Positions 1 to 7,193 of a stretch of 64,000 nucleotides of DNA are shown one piece after another. A model generated the notes under the pieces. The model had not been told where the DNA came from. It did no database searches and saw only the letters and a program-made list of their open reading frames with translations. The stretch is from Nocardioides thalensis (GTDB lineage: Bacteria > Actinomycetota > Actinomycetes > Propionibacteriales > Nocardioidaceae). The translations under genes and the position numbers were made by a program. Within the stretch, counting starts at the first letter, position 1; every line of letters starts with the position of its first letter. The stretch covers positions 2,689,501-2,753,500 of the forward strand of contig NZ_JACCFP010000001.1 of the NCBI RefSeq assembly GCF_013410655.1, written 5' to 3'.

Positions 1-160
1 GTCCACCGACGACGCCGTCGCGATGCTCGAGGATGCCGGCTTCGAGGTCGACGTCGAGCGCGCGCAGATCTACTTCGACGGGTCGCGCGCCTACAGCACC
101 AACCCGCCTGCGGGCGAGATGGTGCCGAAGGGCAGCACCATCACCCTCTACGTCGTCTGA
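1..160 (+). CDS. C-terminal fragment of a PASTA-domain protein, probably a Ser/Thr protein kinase
   Basis: Only the last 52 codons are present, read in the frame starting at base 2 and ending in TGA at 158-160. The fragment has the shape of one PASTA repeat: a helix (DDAVAMLEDAGF), a strand, then the closing pattern NPPAGEMVPKGSTITLYVV, in which the P-x-x-G and K-G-S residues are the family hallmark. PASTA repeats bind muropeptides outside the membrane and usually end penicillin-binding proteins or PknB/Stk1-type kinases. A kinase is inferred because such a kinase lies near DAHP synthase in related actinobacteria. The kinase domain itself is outside the window, so a PBP cannot be excluded. 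Confidence 0.8.
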   Translation, partial: STDDAVAMLEDAGFEVDVERAQIYFDGSRAYSTNPPAGEMVPKGSTITLYVV

Positions 161-170
161 CCGTCGCCGC

Positions 171-210
171 TGGTGGAGGCAGGCCGCCCGCGGCCGAGCC
201 TCGACACGAG
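171..210. repeat. Degenerate double-palindrome intergenic repeat, copy 1
   Basis: An inner perfect hairpin, GGCCGC-CC-GCGGCC at 182-195, sits inside outer arms GAGGC (176-180) and GCCTC (198-202), preceded by TGGTG. The same architecture (TGGTnGAGG, inner hairpin, CTCGAnACnA) recurs at 29288-29331 and 32949-32991. It lies between the PASTA gene and endonuclease IV and may act as a weak terminator for the former. Confidence 0.45.
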
Positions 211-232
211 GGCGACTAACGTCTGCACAGTC

Positions 233-1099
233 ATGCGGAACCCGATCGGCACCCACGTCCTCGTCGGCAAGAACCTGATGGACGGCGCGTTCCGGACGGC
301 CGTCGAGCTCGGCTGCGAGGCGGTGCAGGTCTTCGTCGGCAACCCGCGCGGCTGGGCCCGCTCCCCCGGCAACCCGGCCGTCGACGAGCGGTTCCGCGTC
401 GCGACTGCCGAGGCCGGGATGCGGGTCGTGATCCACACGCCCTACTTGGTGAACCTCGGCTCCCCGACCCCGTCGACGTTCGAGAACTCCGCGGCTCTCG
501 TCGCCCACAACCTGCGCCGCGCCGTGCAGATCGGCGCCGAGGGCGTCGTCGTGCACACCGGGTCCTACGTCGACCCCGATGGCGGCCGCGAGGGCTACGA
601 CGCCGCGATGCGCCGGATCCGCGACGCGCTGATGCCGGTGCTCGACGCGCTCGCGCAGGACGCGGCCGCGCCGTACCTCCTGCTGGAGCCGACGGCCGGG
701 CAGGGCCGTTCGCTCTGCGCCGGCGTGGACGACCTCGAGGGCTACCTCGCCGCGCTCGACTTCCATCCGAAGGCCGGGATCTGCCTCGACACCTGTCACG
801 TGTTCGCCGCCGGCGCGCCGCTCGACGAGCCGGGCGGCACCACGGCGACGATCGACCGGGTCGTCGAGATCGGCGGGCCGGGGCGGCTGCGGCTGATCCA
901 CGCCAACGACTCCAAGGACGTGCGCGGCGCGTTCAAGGACCGGCACGAGAAGATCGGAGAGGGCCACATCGGCACCGAGGCGTTCGCCGAGCTGCTGGCG
1001 CACCCCGCGACCGAGGGCGTGCCGTTCATCCTCGAGACTCCCGGGTCGCGCACCGCCGACGACCCGGACATGGCGCTGTTGAAGGCGCTCCGCGGCTGA
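233..1099 (+). CDS. nfo: Deoxyribonuclease IV (AP endonuclease, Nfo family)
   Basis: This 288-residue protein is a complete endonuclease IV, a TIM-barrel enzyme that cuts DNA 5' to abasic sites in base-excision repair using three metal ions. The zinc-ligand blocks are visible: VVIHTPYLVNL (residues about 64-74), ICLDTCHVFAAG (about 183-194), RLIHANDSKD (about 220-229), HEKIGEGHIG (about 239-248) and FILETPG near the C-terminus. The length fits the family (about 280). The ATG at 233 is chosen because the upstream in-frame GTG at 173 would add a 20-residue tail encoded by the intergenic repeat. TAACGT about 10 nt upstream is a possible -10 box. The gene stands alone. Confidence 0.93.
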   Translation: MRNPIGTHVLVGKNLMDGAFRTAVELGCEAVQVFVGNPRGWARSPGNPAVDERFRVATAEAGMRVVIHTPYLVNLGSPTPSTFENSAALVAHNLRRAVQIGAEGVVVHTGSYVDPDGGREGYDAAMRRIRDALMPVLDALAQDAAAPYLLLEPTAGQGRSLCAGVDDLEGYLAALDFHPKAGICLDTCHVFAAGAPLDEPGGTTATIDRVVEIGGPGRLRLIHANDSKDVRGAFKDRHEKIGEGHIGTEAFAELLAHPATEGVPFILETPGSRTADDPDMALLKALRG

Positions 1100-1171
1100 G
1101 GCTTTGCCTCTGGATCGCGGCGCTCGACAGGAGCATCATGGGTCGTGGGGAGGCGATCCGAGGAGAGCCCC

Positions 1172-1654
1172 ATGGCAGGTCACATCATCTACGTCCACCG
1201 GACGATCGCCGCCACGCCCGAGCAGGTGTGGGAGGTCATCACCGACGTCGCCGCGTTCGACCGGATCTTCCGCAGCGTCAGCGACAGCCGGCTGATCAGC
1301 GAGGGCCCGTTCGGCGTCGGCACGACCTGGGAGGAGAAGCGCACCCTCTTCGGCCACCACGGGTCCGAGGAGCTGCACGTCGTGGAGTGCGAGGCGCCGC
1401 TCTCGCTCGCCGTCGAGACCCGGCTCAAGCACGACGTCGTCCGCACGTCCTACCGCCTGACGCGGTTCGGAGCCGAGAACCGGACGCGGCTCGCGATGAC
1501 CACGTCGGTCCACATGGAGGAGCGCACTCCGGTCGAGAAGCTCGCCTGGAAGTTCTTCGGCGGGTTCAGCTTCGAGCACACCCACAAGATGCTCGAGCAC
1601 GACCTCGAGGACGTCGCCGAGGAGGTGCGTCGGCGGGTCGGTGTGGCCGCGTGA
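1172..1654 (+). CDS. SRPBCC (START/polyketide cyclase-like) family protein
   Basis: The 160-residue protein begins with strand-rich IIYVHRTIAATPEQVWEVITD followed by FDRIFRSVSDSR, the entry pattern of the SRPBCC fold (residues 3-35). It continues with alternating strands and ends in the long helix ending DLEDVAEEVRRRVG. Such proteins form a hydrophobic cup that binds small lipophilic ligands, but nothing shows which ligand this one binds. The ATG at 1172 has GAGGAG about 7 nt upstream; a start at 1145 would add nine unsupported residues. It follows nfo by 72 bp, so shared transcription is possible. Confidence 0.8.
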   Translation: MAGHIIYVHRTIAATPEQVWEVITDVAAFDRIFRSVSDSRLISEGPFGVGTTWEEKRTLFGHHGSEELHVVECEAPLSLAVETRLKHDVVRTSYRLTRFGAENRTRLAMTTSVHMEERTPVEKLAWKFFGGFSFEHTHKMLEHDLEDVAEEVRRRVGVAA

Positions 1655-1732
1655 CGTTTCCGCAACTTCTCACCCTGAGGCCCTGACCCATTACCGTGAC
1701 CCCTGGTTAGTCACCGACATGGGACCTGGGGC

Positions 1733-2761
1733 ATGGGCTACTGCACGAACTGCGGACACGAGCTCGGCATCGGGCGGTTCTGCACCAACTGCGGACAGCC
1801 GATCGCCGGCCGGCACTCGGGCGTGCCCGCATCCCCTGCTCCCGAGCCGGTGACGACACCCGGTACGCCGGCCGCCGCACCTCCCACGGCGCCTGCGCAC
1901 GCCGTACCTCCTGCGCCGCAGCTGCCGGGTGCCACGCCGCCTCCGGCTCGCTTCCCGCTGTACGCCGACTCGGTGACCGGGCCGAGGCCCAGCGCTCCCC
2001 CGCCCCCGCCCACGATGGCGGCCCCGCCGCCGTCCGAGGAGCCCGACGGCGATCGCACTCGGGGCAGCATCGGGTGGCTCGTGGCGATGATCGCCGGGGT
2101 GTCAGCGGTCATCGCCGTCGTCGTCGGCCTGGTCATGGTGCTGGACGGCGACTCCGACCGGGCCGCCGACCGAGCCGCACCCGCCAGCTCGATCAAGGAG
2201 GACCGCGGCGAGCGCCGCAACGGCGACGGCAGGAAGCCGGACGACGCTCCGGCCCCGTCCGCCGAACCCGGGCCCGTCGGCGACGTCACGCCGCTCATCC
2301 GCAAGATCAAGGTGCCCGGCGAGGCTCCCCCGAGCACCGACGCCCAGACCGGCGAGCCGGTCACCTTCGAGGCCGCCCACCTCAACGACGACGACGAGAC
2401 CACCTGCTGGCGCGTGGCGGGCGACGCGTCCGGAGAGTCCGTGACGGTCACCTTCGACGAGCCCGTCCAGGTGAGCGAGGTCGGGATGGTCAACGGCTAC
2501 GCCAAGTCCTACCCGGGCTACGACGGCTACGCCCTCAACCGGCGCGTGCTCGCGGTGAGCTGGGTCTTCGACGACGGCACGAGCGTCAGCCAGGAGCTGG
2601 GTGACGACCGCGCGATGCAGTCGATGACGGTCCCGCCGACCTGGACGAAGAAGCTGACCATCGAGATCGTCGAGGTCTCGCCCCCGGGCGAGGGACCGCT
2701 GGGCAAGGACTACACAGCGATCAGCGAGCTGATGATCTCCGGCGCTACCGCGGCGGAGTGA
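1733..2761 (+). CDS. Zinc-ribbon membrane protein with discoidin-like (NADase-type glycan-binding) C-terminal domain
   Basis: The 342-residue protein has three parts. Residues 1-25 form a double zinc knuckle (CTNC and CTNC). Residues 26-120 are a Pro/Ala-rich linker, followed by one membrane segment at about 115-140 (IGWLVAMIAGVSAVIAVVVGLVMVL). After another low-complexity stretch, residues about 185-340 form a beta-rich domain with the pattern LNDDDETTCWRVAGD...VTFDEPVQVSEVGMVNGYAK, typical of the F5/8-type domain found in zinc-ribbon proteins annotated as NADase-type glycan-binding. Topology suggests a cytoplasmic ribbon and an external binding domain. Its last 17 bases overlap the converging flavin reductase gene. 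Confidence 0.75.
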   Translation: MGYCTNCGHELGIGRFCTNCGQPIAGRHSGVPASPAPEPVTTPGTPAAAPPTAPAHAVPPAPQLPGATPPPARFPLYADSVTGPRPSAPPPPPTMAAPPPSEEPDGDRTRGSIGWLVAMIAGVSAVIAVVVGLVMVLDGDSDRAADRAAPASSIKEDRGERRNGDGRKPDDAPAPSAEPGPVGDVTPLIRKIKVPGEAPPSTDAQTGEPVTFEAAHLNDDDETTCWRVAGDASGESVTVTFDEPVQVSEVGMVNGYAKSYPGYDGYALNRRVLAVSWVFDDGTSVSQELGDDRAMQSMTVPPTWTKKLTIEIVEVSPPGEGPLGKDYTAISELMISGATAAE

Positions 2762-3401
2762 GGTCCGCGGCTGCCGCCTGGACGCGCCCCGGCATCTCCC
2801 ACCCGGCCGCGAGCCGCGACGGCACGAGCGGCTGCCCGCCGCCGAAGAAGTCGCAGAACTTCATGATCAGCGGGTCCCACGCCTGCGGGTCGACGTAGTC
2901 GGTGCCGGGCAGGCGTACGGCGTCCGCCACGTGCGCGCGCAGCACGTGCACGTGGATCGCGTGCGCGTACGTCCGCTCGTGGCCGATCTCGTAGTGACCG
3001 GAGACCCGGCACTCCAGCTGGATCGGGCACTCGGCCACGCGGTCGGGCGCGATCAGGTCGGACGGCGCCGGGGTGAGCCCGGCGGCCTCGAACTTGCGCG
3101 GCTCGTAGCGATAGCCGGTCTGCCGCTTGTGCGGCGAGAGCTCCGGCGAGCCGGTGAGAAGCGCGAGCCGGTCGACGTGCTGGACCAGGTCGGAGGAGGC
3201 GAGGTTGAGCACGGCCTCGCCGGTGCGGAGCAGGTTGTGGGTGGTCCGCGACGACGCGGCCAGGCCGAGCATCGCGTCCTGCCCGAGCCACCAGGCCGAG
3301 GACATCGGCGCCAGGTTGGTGGTGCCGTCGCGGTTGGTGGAGGAGATCAGGACGACGGGCGTGCCGTAGTAGTGGACCTTGAGCGGTACGACGCTGTGCA
3401 T
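2745..3401 (-). CDS. Flavin reductase-like FMN-binding protein
   Basis: The 218-residue protein opens with YYGTPVVLISSTNRDGTTNLAPMSSAWWLG (residues 11-40), the flavin-binding beta-barrel signature of the flavin reductase/DIM6-NTAB family, and continues with ASSRTTHNLLRTGEAVLNL. Relatives transfer hydride from NAD(P)H to FMN or act as FMN-dependent oxidoreductases of unknown substrate. The ATG at 3401 gives a normal family length. It converges on the zinc-ribbon gene with a 17-bp overlap and is transcribed in the same direction as the SMR transporter 51 bp upstream, so co-transcription is possible. Confidence 0.85.
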   Translation of the reverse strand: MHSVVPLKVHYYGTPVVLISSTNRDGTTNLAPMSSAWWLGQDAMLGLAASSRTTHNLLRTGEAVLNLASSDLVQHVDRLALLTGSPELSPHKRQTGYRYEPRKFEAAGLTPAPSDLIAPDRVAECPIQLECRVSGHYEIGHERTYAHAIHVHVLRAHVADAVRLPGTDYVDPQAWDPLIMKFCDFFGGGQPLVPSRLAAGWEMPGRVQAAAADLTPPR

Positions 3402-3452
3402 GCCTCGATCCTGTCGGGCCGAGGCGCGCCGTTCTGGCGGGAATCGGACCCG

Positions 3453-3779
3453 TCAGTGGGCGCCGTGCAGGTTGAGCACGACCACGCCGACGACGATCAT
3501 CGCCAGCGCTGCCGCCTTCACCGCGTCCATCGACTCACCGAGCCACATCACGCCGATCACCGCGATGGCGGCGGTGCCCGCCCCCGACCACACCGCGTAG
3601 GTCGTGGACACCGGGAGGTGCTGGACGACAAGCGTGAGCAACCAGATCGAGACCGCGTAGCCGCTGATCACCACGACGCTCCAGAACGGGTCGCGGAAGC
3701 CCTCGGCGCGCGGCAGCGCCGAGGTGGCGGCGACCTCCGTTGCGATCGCCACGATCAGCAGGCCGAATGCGACGTACAT
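3453..3779 (-). CDS. Small multidrug resistance (SMR) family efflux protein
   Basis: At 108 residues with four hydrophobic segments (about 2-20, 34-52, 58-78, 85-104) this is a standard SMR transporter. The membrane-embedded glutamate needed for proton/drug exchange is present in helix 1 (IATEVAATSAL, E15), and helix 3 has the typical STTYAVWSGAGTAAIAVIG. Such proteins work as antiparallel dimers and export quaternary ammonium, guanidinium or dye cations. The gene has GAGG upstream of its ATG and is divergent from a TetR gene across two palindromic operators, so drug-induced derepression is likely. Confidence 0.92.
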   Translation of the reverse strand: MYVAFGLLIVAIATEVAATSALPRAEGFRDPFWSVVVISGYAVSIWLLTLVVQHLPVSTTYAVWSGAGTAAIAVIGVMWLGESMDAVKAAALAMIVVGVVVLNLHGAH

Positions 3780-3795
3780 GGGATTTCCTCAGTTC

Positions 3796-3833
3796 TGTAG
3801 CAGTTGCTACAAACGAATGTAGCACTTGCTACA
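3796..3833. promoter_or_regulatory. Tandem palindromic TetR operators between the SMR gene and its regulator
   Basis: Two near-identical 16-bp palindromes, TGTAGCA-GT-TGCTACA (3796-3811) and TGTAGCA-CT-TGCTACA (3818-3833), have start points 22 bp apart, about two helical turns, which places them on the same DNA face. The whole 85-bp gap between the divergent genes is occupied by them. This is the layout of an autoregulated TetR-type repressor that binds as paired dimers and controls both genes. Confidence 0.88.
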
Positions 3834-3864
3834 GTAAGATCGAAGCCGAACCGAGGAGCACGCC

Positions 3865-4428
3865 ATCGCCAAGGACCCCCAGCGCCGAGCCGCCTGGACC
3901 GAAGCCGCCACCGACTACGTGCTCGAGCACGGCCTGATCGGCCTGAGCCTGCGGCCGCTCGCCGCTGCCCTCGGCACCAGCGACCGGATGCTGATCTACC
4001 ACTTCGGGTCCAAGGACGAGCTGGTCGTCGACGTCATGCGCTGCTCCAACGACCGGGCCGTCACCCAGATCGCCGCGCTGCCGGCATCCCGCGGGATCCG
4101 GGCGGCTGTCGAGGACCTGTGGGCAGCCGTCCAGACCGACCCGACCAACCGGTGCACGCGGATGTACATCCAAGCGGCGGCGCTCGGCCTCCTCGGTCGC
4201 GAGCCCTACTCCTCGGCGGTTCGCACGGCCAACGCGGTGTGGATGGCCGCGCTCGTCGCCCACCTGGTCGGCTCCGGCGTCGACCGGCCGATCGCCGAGC
4301 GCGCCGCAGCGATGATCGACGCGGCATTCATGGGCTTCCAGCTCGACCAGCCGCTCGACACAGACCCGACGGCCCGGGATCGAGCCGTCGCCGACCTCGG
4401 CGTAGCGGTGGCGGCACTCTCGTCCTGA
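3865..4428 (+). CDS. TetR/AcrR family repressor, apparently with an ATC start
   Basis: The frame encodes a TetR-type helix-turn-helix: ATDYVLEHGLIGLSLRPLAAALGTSDRMLIYHFGSKDEL (about residues 15-53), followed by a helical ligand-binding half, 187 residues in all. The open frame begins after a TAA at 3835, and upstream of helix 1 there is no ATG, GTG, TTG or CTG. The first such codon (GTG at 3919) would delete helix 1. A good ribosome site, GAGGAG at 3853-3858, stands 6 nt before an ATC at 3865, giving (M)AKDPQRRAAWTEAA, which looks like a normal family N-terminus. The start therefore appears to be ATC, or ATG changed by mutation or sequencing error. It likely represses the SMR gene and itself. 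Confidence 0.8.
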   Translation: MAKDPQRRAAWTEAATDYVLEHGLIGLSLRPLAAALGTSDRMLIYHFGSKDELVVDVMRCSNDRAVTQIAALPASRGIRAAVEDLWAAVQTDPTNRCTRMYIQAAALGLLGREPYSSAVRTANAVWMAALVAHLVGSGVDRPIAERAAAMIDAAFMGFQLDQPLDTDPTARDRAVADLGVAVAALSS

Positions 4429-4893
4429 TCAGCGGTCGCCTCTTGCGCCGGCCTCGACGATGCGGGCCGCCCGACGGAGGTCGGCACGGATCGCGGGTGG
4501 AGCCAGCTGGCGCGTCACCGCCGCCGGTCCGCGCCACAACCCGGCGCCACTGATGGCGACCACGATGCCGAGATCGGTCGCACCGGGGTCGGCAGCCACC
4601 GCATCGAAGGTCAAGGTCAGCCGGGCCGTCAGTCCACGCCATCGACCGACCTCGGTCCAGGCACCGGCAGTAGCCCCATCGGCAGCGGGTGGGGTCATCT
4701 CGACGATCTCGAGGCGCGGTGCGGCCCCGATCGTCGTGCGATCGATCCAGCGCGTGCCGACGCGTGGCGGCCCGTCTGTGAGCAGCTCCACCGACCGAAG
4801 GCTCGACTGCCACTCCGGTCGGTTGCGCGGGTCCGCGAGGTAGTCGAAGGTCGCCCGCGGGGCCGCCGCGATCCGCAGTGTCGTGTCGCTCAT
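4429..4893 (-). CDS. SRPBCC family protein
   Basis: The 154-residue protein starts with TTLRIAAAPRATFDYLADPRNRPEWQSSLRSVELLT, the standard opening of the SRPBCC/polyketide cyclase fold (strand, helix with WQ, strand), and shows the later pattern RLEIVEMTPP...TEVGRWRGLTARLTLTFDAV. A ligand-binding or carrier role is known for the fold; the ligand here is unknown. Its stop codon abuts the stop of the TetR gene exactly, with no intergenic base, so the two converge. Confidence 0.75.
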   Translation of the reverse strand: MSDTTLRIAAAPRATFDYLADPRNRPEWQSSLRSVELLTDGPPRVGTRWIDRTTIGAAPRLEIVEMTPPAADGATAGAWTEVGRWRGLTARLTLTFDAVAADPGATDLGIVVAISGAGLWRGPAAVTRQLAPPAIRADLRRAARIVEAGARGDR

Positions 4894-5047
4894 CTGCTCG
4901 CCTCCCCCGCTCGTGCATCGACCTCATTGGCGTGAAGCTCCTGAGACCGATCGTCCGACCCGTCCACTATCTCGGCGGTGAGGCGACAACCGTTCGGTCT
5001 CCCTCGACGTGTACCCGACAACCGGTGAACGACGAAAGGAGTGGGCA

Positions 5048-5350
5048 ATGAGAGCAGCTGCAGCCGGCGCCGCCTTCTTGGGCGTCGTCGTGTTCGGAGC
5101 CTGCGGCGCCCACGATGTGGACCTCCGGATGTTCGTCGGGCCGGTCCTCGAGGTCGACGGGGAGCTTGTCTGCATAGGAGCTGACAACGCCACCGGGGAG
5201 TGTTTCGTCCAGGACGAACGTACGAGCGACCTCGCAATCGGGGATTGCGTGCGGGTCTCGTACAGGACTGACGTCGGGAAGCCTGGGTTGTCAGTCGAGG
5301 ATGTCGAGATGGTCGTCGCTGACGCGCATGACGTGTGCACAACCAAGTAG
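5048..5350 (+). CDS. Small secreted protein or putative lipoprotein, unrecognised
   Basis: The 100-residue product begins MRAAAAGAAFLGVVVFGACG, a hydrophobic signal segment ending in a cysteine at residue 19 whose context (VFGAC) is a loose lipobox. The mature part is a short beta-rich domain with four more cysteines (VCIG, GECFV, GDCVRV, HDVCTTK), so disulfides are likely outside the cell; the GPVLEVDGELVCIG...IGDCVRVSY pattern resembles an OB-like fold. AAGGAG 7 nt before the ATG at 5048 fixes this start over the upstream codon at 5009. I do not recognise a family, and the function is unknown. Confidence 0.6.
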   Translation: MRAAAAGAAFLGVVVFGACGAHDVDLRMFVGPVLEVDGELVCIGADNATGECFVQDERTSDLAIGDCVRVSYRTDVGKPGLSVEDVEMVVADAHDVCTTK

Positions 5351-5430
5351 GAATCCAACGGCGCCGACTCATCTGCGTGAGCCGAACGCCCGTCCGATCA
5401 TGCCGATGAGCGGGCACATCGGCCAGCCTC

Positions 5431-5658
5431 GTGGGATCGTTCAGCGTGACTCGAACACCTACCTCCGGCGGCACTCCCGGGGTCGCCTACGGCCTGCTTG
5501 GGGCGATCCTGCTCGGGATCGGCGGCGCGATGCTAGAAGACGCCATGGGCAGCGACTGGTTGACATTCTTCGGCGTCACGTCACTCGGCGCGGGTCTTGT
5601 GGGGATCATCGCTGGCGGTGTCGCCCTCGGAACGCAGGCGCTCACCCGCCGCGACTGA
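5431..5658 (+). CDS. Small membrane protein, unrecognised
   Basis: This open frame encodes 75 residues with two glycine-rich hydrophobic segments (about 17-34 and 45-68) separated by MLEDAMGSDWLT, and ends in TRRD. The start is either GTG at 5431 or GTG at 5446; the latter removes only five residues. No ribosome site is convincing. The composition suits a real inner-membrane miniprotein, but no family is recognised and expression is not certain. Confidence 0.5.
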   Translation: MGSFSVTRTPTSGGTPGVAYGLLGAILLGIGGAMLEDAMGSDWLTFFGVTSLGAGLVGIIAGGVALGTQALTRRD

Positions 5659-5717
5659 CCTTGTCTGCCGTCCGCTCACGCCGCATTGAGGTCGGAACGC
5701 CGGAGGCGTGCTGTGGG

Positions 5718-6392
5718 TCAGCCGCGGCCGAAAAGTCTCCGCTTGCGAGCCTCGGCTGTCAGGCGGAAACCGGCCAGCGTGATGTCGAAGGGATCGGCGG
5801 AGTCGTCGTCCGGCATGTCCTCGTAGCCCTCGAACACGAAACCGAAGAGATTGTCGAGGGCAGCCTCGGCAAGCTCAAGTGGATGAAACGGAAACGGGTA
5901 TTCCTCGTCCTCCTCATCCTCGATGGCGGGGTACTCGCCGGCCCAGAAGGGTTGCTCGAAGCTGAGGTGTTCGCCGACGTCCTCGATGAGCTCTTCGTTC
6001 CCACCGCTGAGACTCAAGGATCGCCGCAACTGGCCCCCTGGGCCCCACACCCCAAGTGCAAACCAATCGACGACGCTGTGCATTGCATGCACGTACACCG
6101 TGCGGTCCGCTCCCTCGGCGAGGAAGCGGGCATCGATATCGGAGGGCCGGTCCAACGCAACGGCGCTCGTGCACACGATCGTCATTCGTGGCCAGACGGC
6201 CGCGTACACCATGTCGTCGTCAGGACTGGCATGTTCGGCGAGCGTCCCGTCGGCGGCGGAGACAACCGTGTGACCTGCGAACAGCCTTCGGATCAGCGCC
6301 TCGGTGGCGGCGCGGTCGATCTCAGGTCGTGTCGCGAGCAGACTCGAGACGTCGCCGTCGGCGTAGCAAACGAACCAATCCTTGGCCCCCAT
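5718..6392 (-). CDS. DUF6928 family protein
   Basis: The 224-residue protein begins MGAKDWFVCYADGDVSSLL, the characteristic opening of the DUF6928 family of uncharacterised actinobacterial proteins. Further features are ATEALIRRLFAGHTV, an acidic stretch near the middle (IEDEEDEEYPFPFHPLEL) and a basic tail (EARKRRLFGRG). The ATG at 6392 is chosen because the upstream open frame encodes low-complexity Arg/Ser sequence. No catalytic motif is apparent, and the role is unknown. It stands alone, between the small membrane protein and the cupredoxin gene. Confidence 0.75.
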   Translation of the reverse strand: MGAKDWFVCYADGDVSSLLATRPEIDRAATEALIRRLFAGHTVVSAADGTLAEHASPDDDMVYAAVWPRMTIVCTSAVALDRPSDIDARFLAEGADRTVYVHAMHSVVDWFALGVWGPGGQLRRSLSLSGGNEELIEDVGEHLSFEQPFWAGEYPAIEDEEDEEYPFPFHPLELAEAALDNLFGFVFEGYEDMPDDDSADPFDITLAGFRLTAEARKRRLFGRG

Positions 6393-6552
6393 GAGCGCGA
6401 CCCTATCGATCCTCCGAGGATGTGAGGGCCGAGATTCGCCCGCACCTGCCGCTGTCGACGGAGAGCGCACGAATGCCGCTTCGGGGGCGAAGCCGCTACC
6501 GAGGTCCTGATCCTGCTGGTGCCTATCGTCTCCGTCGGCAGATGAGCCCGGG

Positions 6553-7146
6553 TCAGTCGATCGCCAGCGTCCGCATCGGCGACCACGACGACTCGTCCTC
6601 GTCGACCAGGTTCGATGTACGCGCCCGCACGACGTAGCGGCCGTCACGCGTCGGGTTGAACAGGCCGGTCGCCTTCGCGGTGTCGGTGCGGAGGCTCCGC
6701 CAGGTGCTGGTGCCGCTGCGCTTGTATTGGACGTCGTACGCCAGGCCCTCGGGAGCGACGCCTGTGGCCCACCGCAGCTTCCAGCCGTCGATCTTGGAGC
6801 CGCCGGTGACCTTGAACGGGACGACGACCTTGGCCTTCATGTGCGGGTGCGGCGTGCAGTGGTAGGGGAATGTCCCGGCCGACCCGAACGTGAGCGACCA
6901 CTCGCCGCCGCTCGAGTGCGAGCCGCTGTCCCAGAAGCCCTGGTCGGACGTCGCGGTGTGGGGCGTCGGGTCCTCGAACACCCACGTGACGGACTCTCCG
7001 AGGCCGACCGACACGGCCGACGGCGAGAACGTCATGCTCGCGACGGTGACCGTCGTCGATCCCCCAGCCGCGACCGGTGCGGGCGGAGCCGCGGTGCTCA
7101 GCAGCGCGGTTGCGAGGACGACGACGAGAAGACGGACCACCCGCAT
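6553..7146 (-). CDS. Secreted cupredoxin (amicyanin-type) with a fibronectin III-like tail
   Basis: A signal peptide (residues 1-27, ending PPAPVAAGG) precedes a blue-copper domain at about 30-113. The likely copper ligands are H63 (TPHTATS), C97, H100 and M103 in YHCTPHPHM, with the short C-x2-H-x2-M loop of amicyanin-like proteins. Residues about 115-197 form a second beta domain (GWKLRWATG...YDVQYKRSG...RYVVRARTSN) like an FN3 module. This predicts an exported electron carrier or copper-binding protein with a binding tail. A TAGCCT box lies 6 nt before the ATG, so the transcript is probably leaderless. No partner oxidase is adjacent. Confidence 0.85.
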   Translation of the reverse strand: MRVVRLLVVVLATALLSTAAPPAPVAAGGSTTVTVASMTFSPSAVSVGLGESVTWVFEDPTPHTATSDQGFWDSGSHSSGGEWSLTFGSAGTFPYHCTPHPHMKAKVVVPFKVTGGSKIDGWKLRWATGVAPEGLAYDVQYKRSGTSTWRSLRTDTAKATGLFNPTRDGRYVVRARTSNLVDEDESSWSPMRTLAID

Positions 7147-7152
7147 GGCAGC

Positions 7153-7158
7153 AGGCTA
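7153..7158 (-). promoter_or_regulatory. -10 box of a probable leaderless promoter for the cupredoxin gene
   Basis: On the minus strand TAGCCT is followed by 6 nt and then the ATG at 7146, leaving no room for a ribosome site. The spacing matches actinobacterial leaderless promoters. Confidence 0.55.
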
Positions 7159-7163
7159 GGCCC

Positions 7164-7186
7164 GATCGGGCCGCCCGGGCCCGATC
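7164..7186 (-). terminator. Hairpin between DAHP synthase and the cupredoxin gene
   Basis: GATCGGGCC (7164-7172) and GGCCCGATC (7178-7186) form a perfect 9-bp stem with a 5-nt loop, starting 8 bp after the DAHP synthase stop. There is no U tract, so it is a plausible but not certain terminator; it also lies just upstream of the next gene's -10 box. Confidence 0.5.
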
Positions 7187-7193
7187 TTTCGGC

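Noticed and set aside
1098..1120. GAGGC-TTT-GCCTC hairpin after the endonuclease IV gene as a terminator
   Set aside because: The stem is only 5 bp and there is no U tract.
3919..4428. GTG at 3919 as the start of the TetR gene
   Set aside because: It would remove the first helix of the DNA-binding domain and has no ribosome site.
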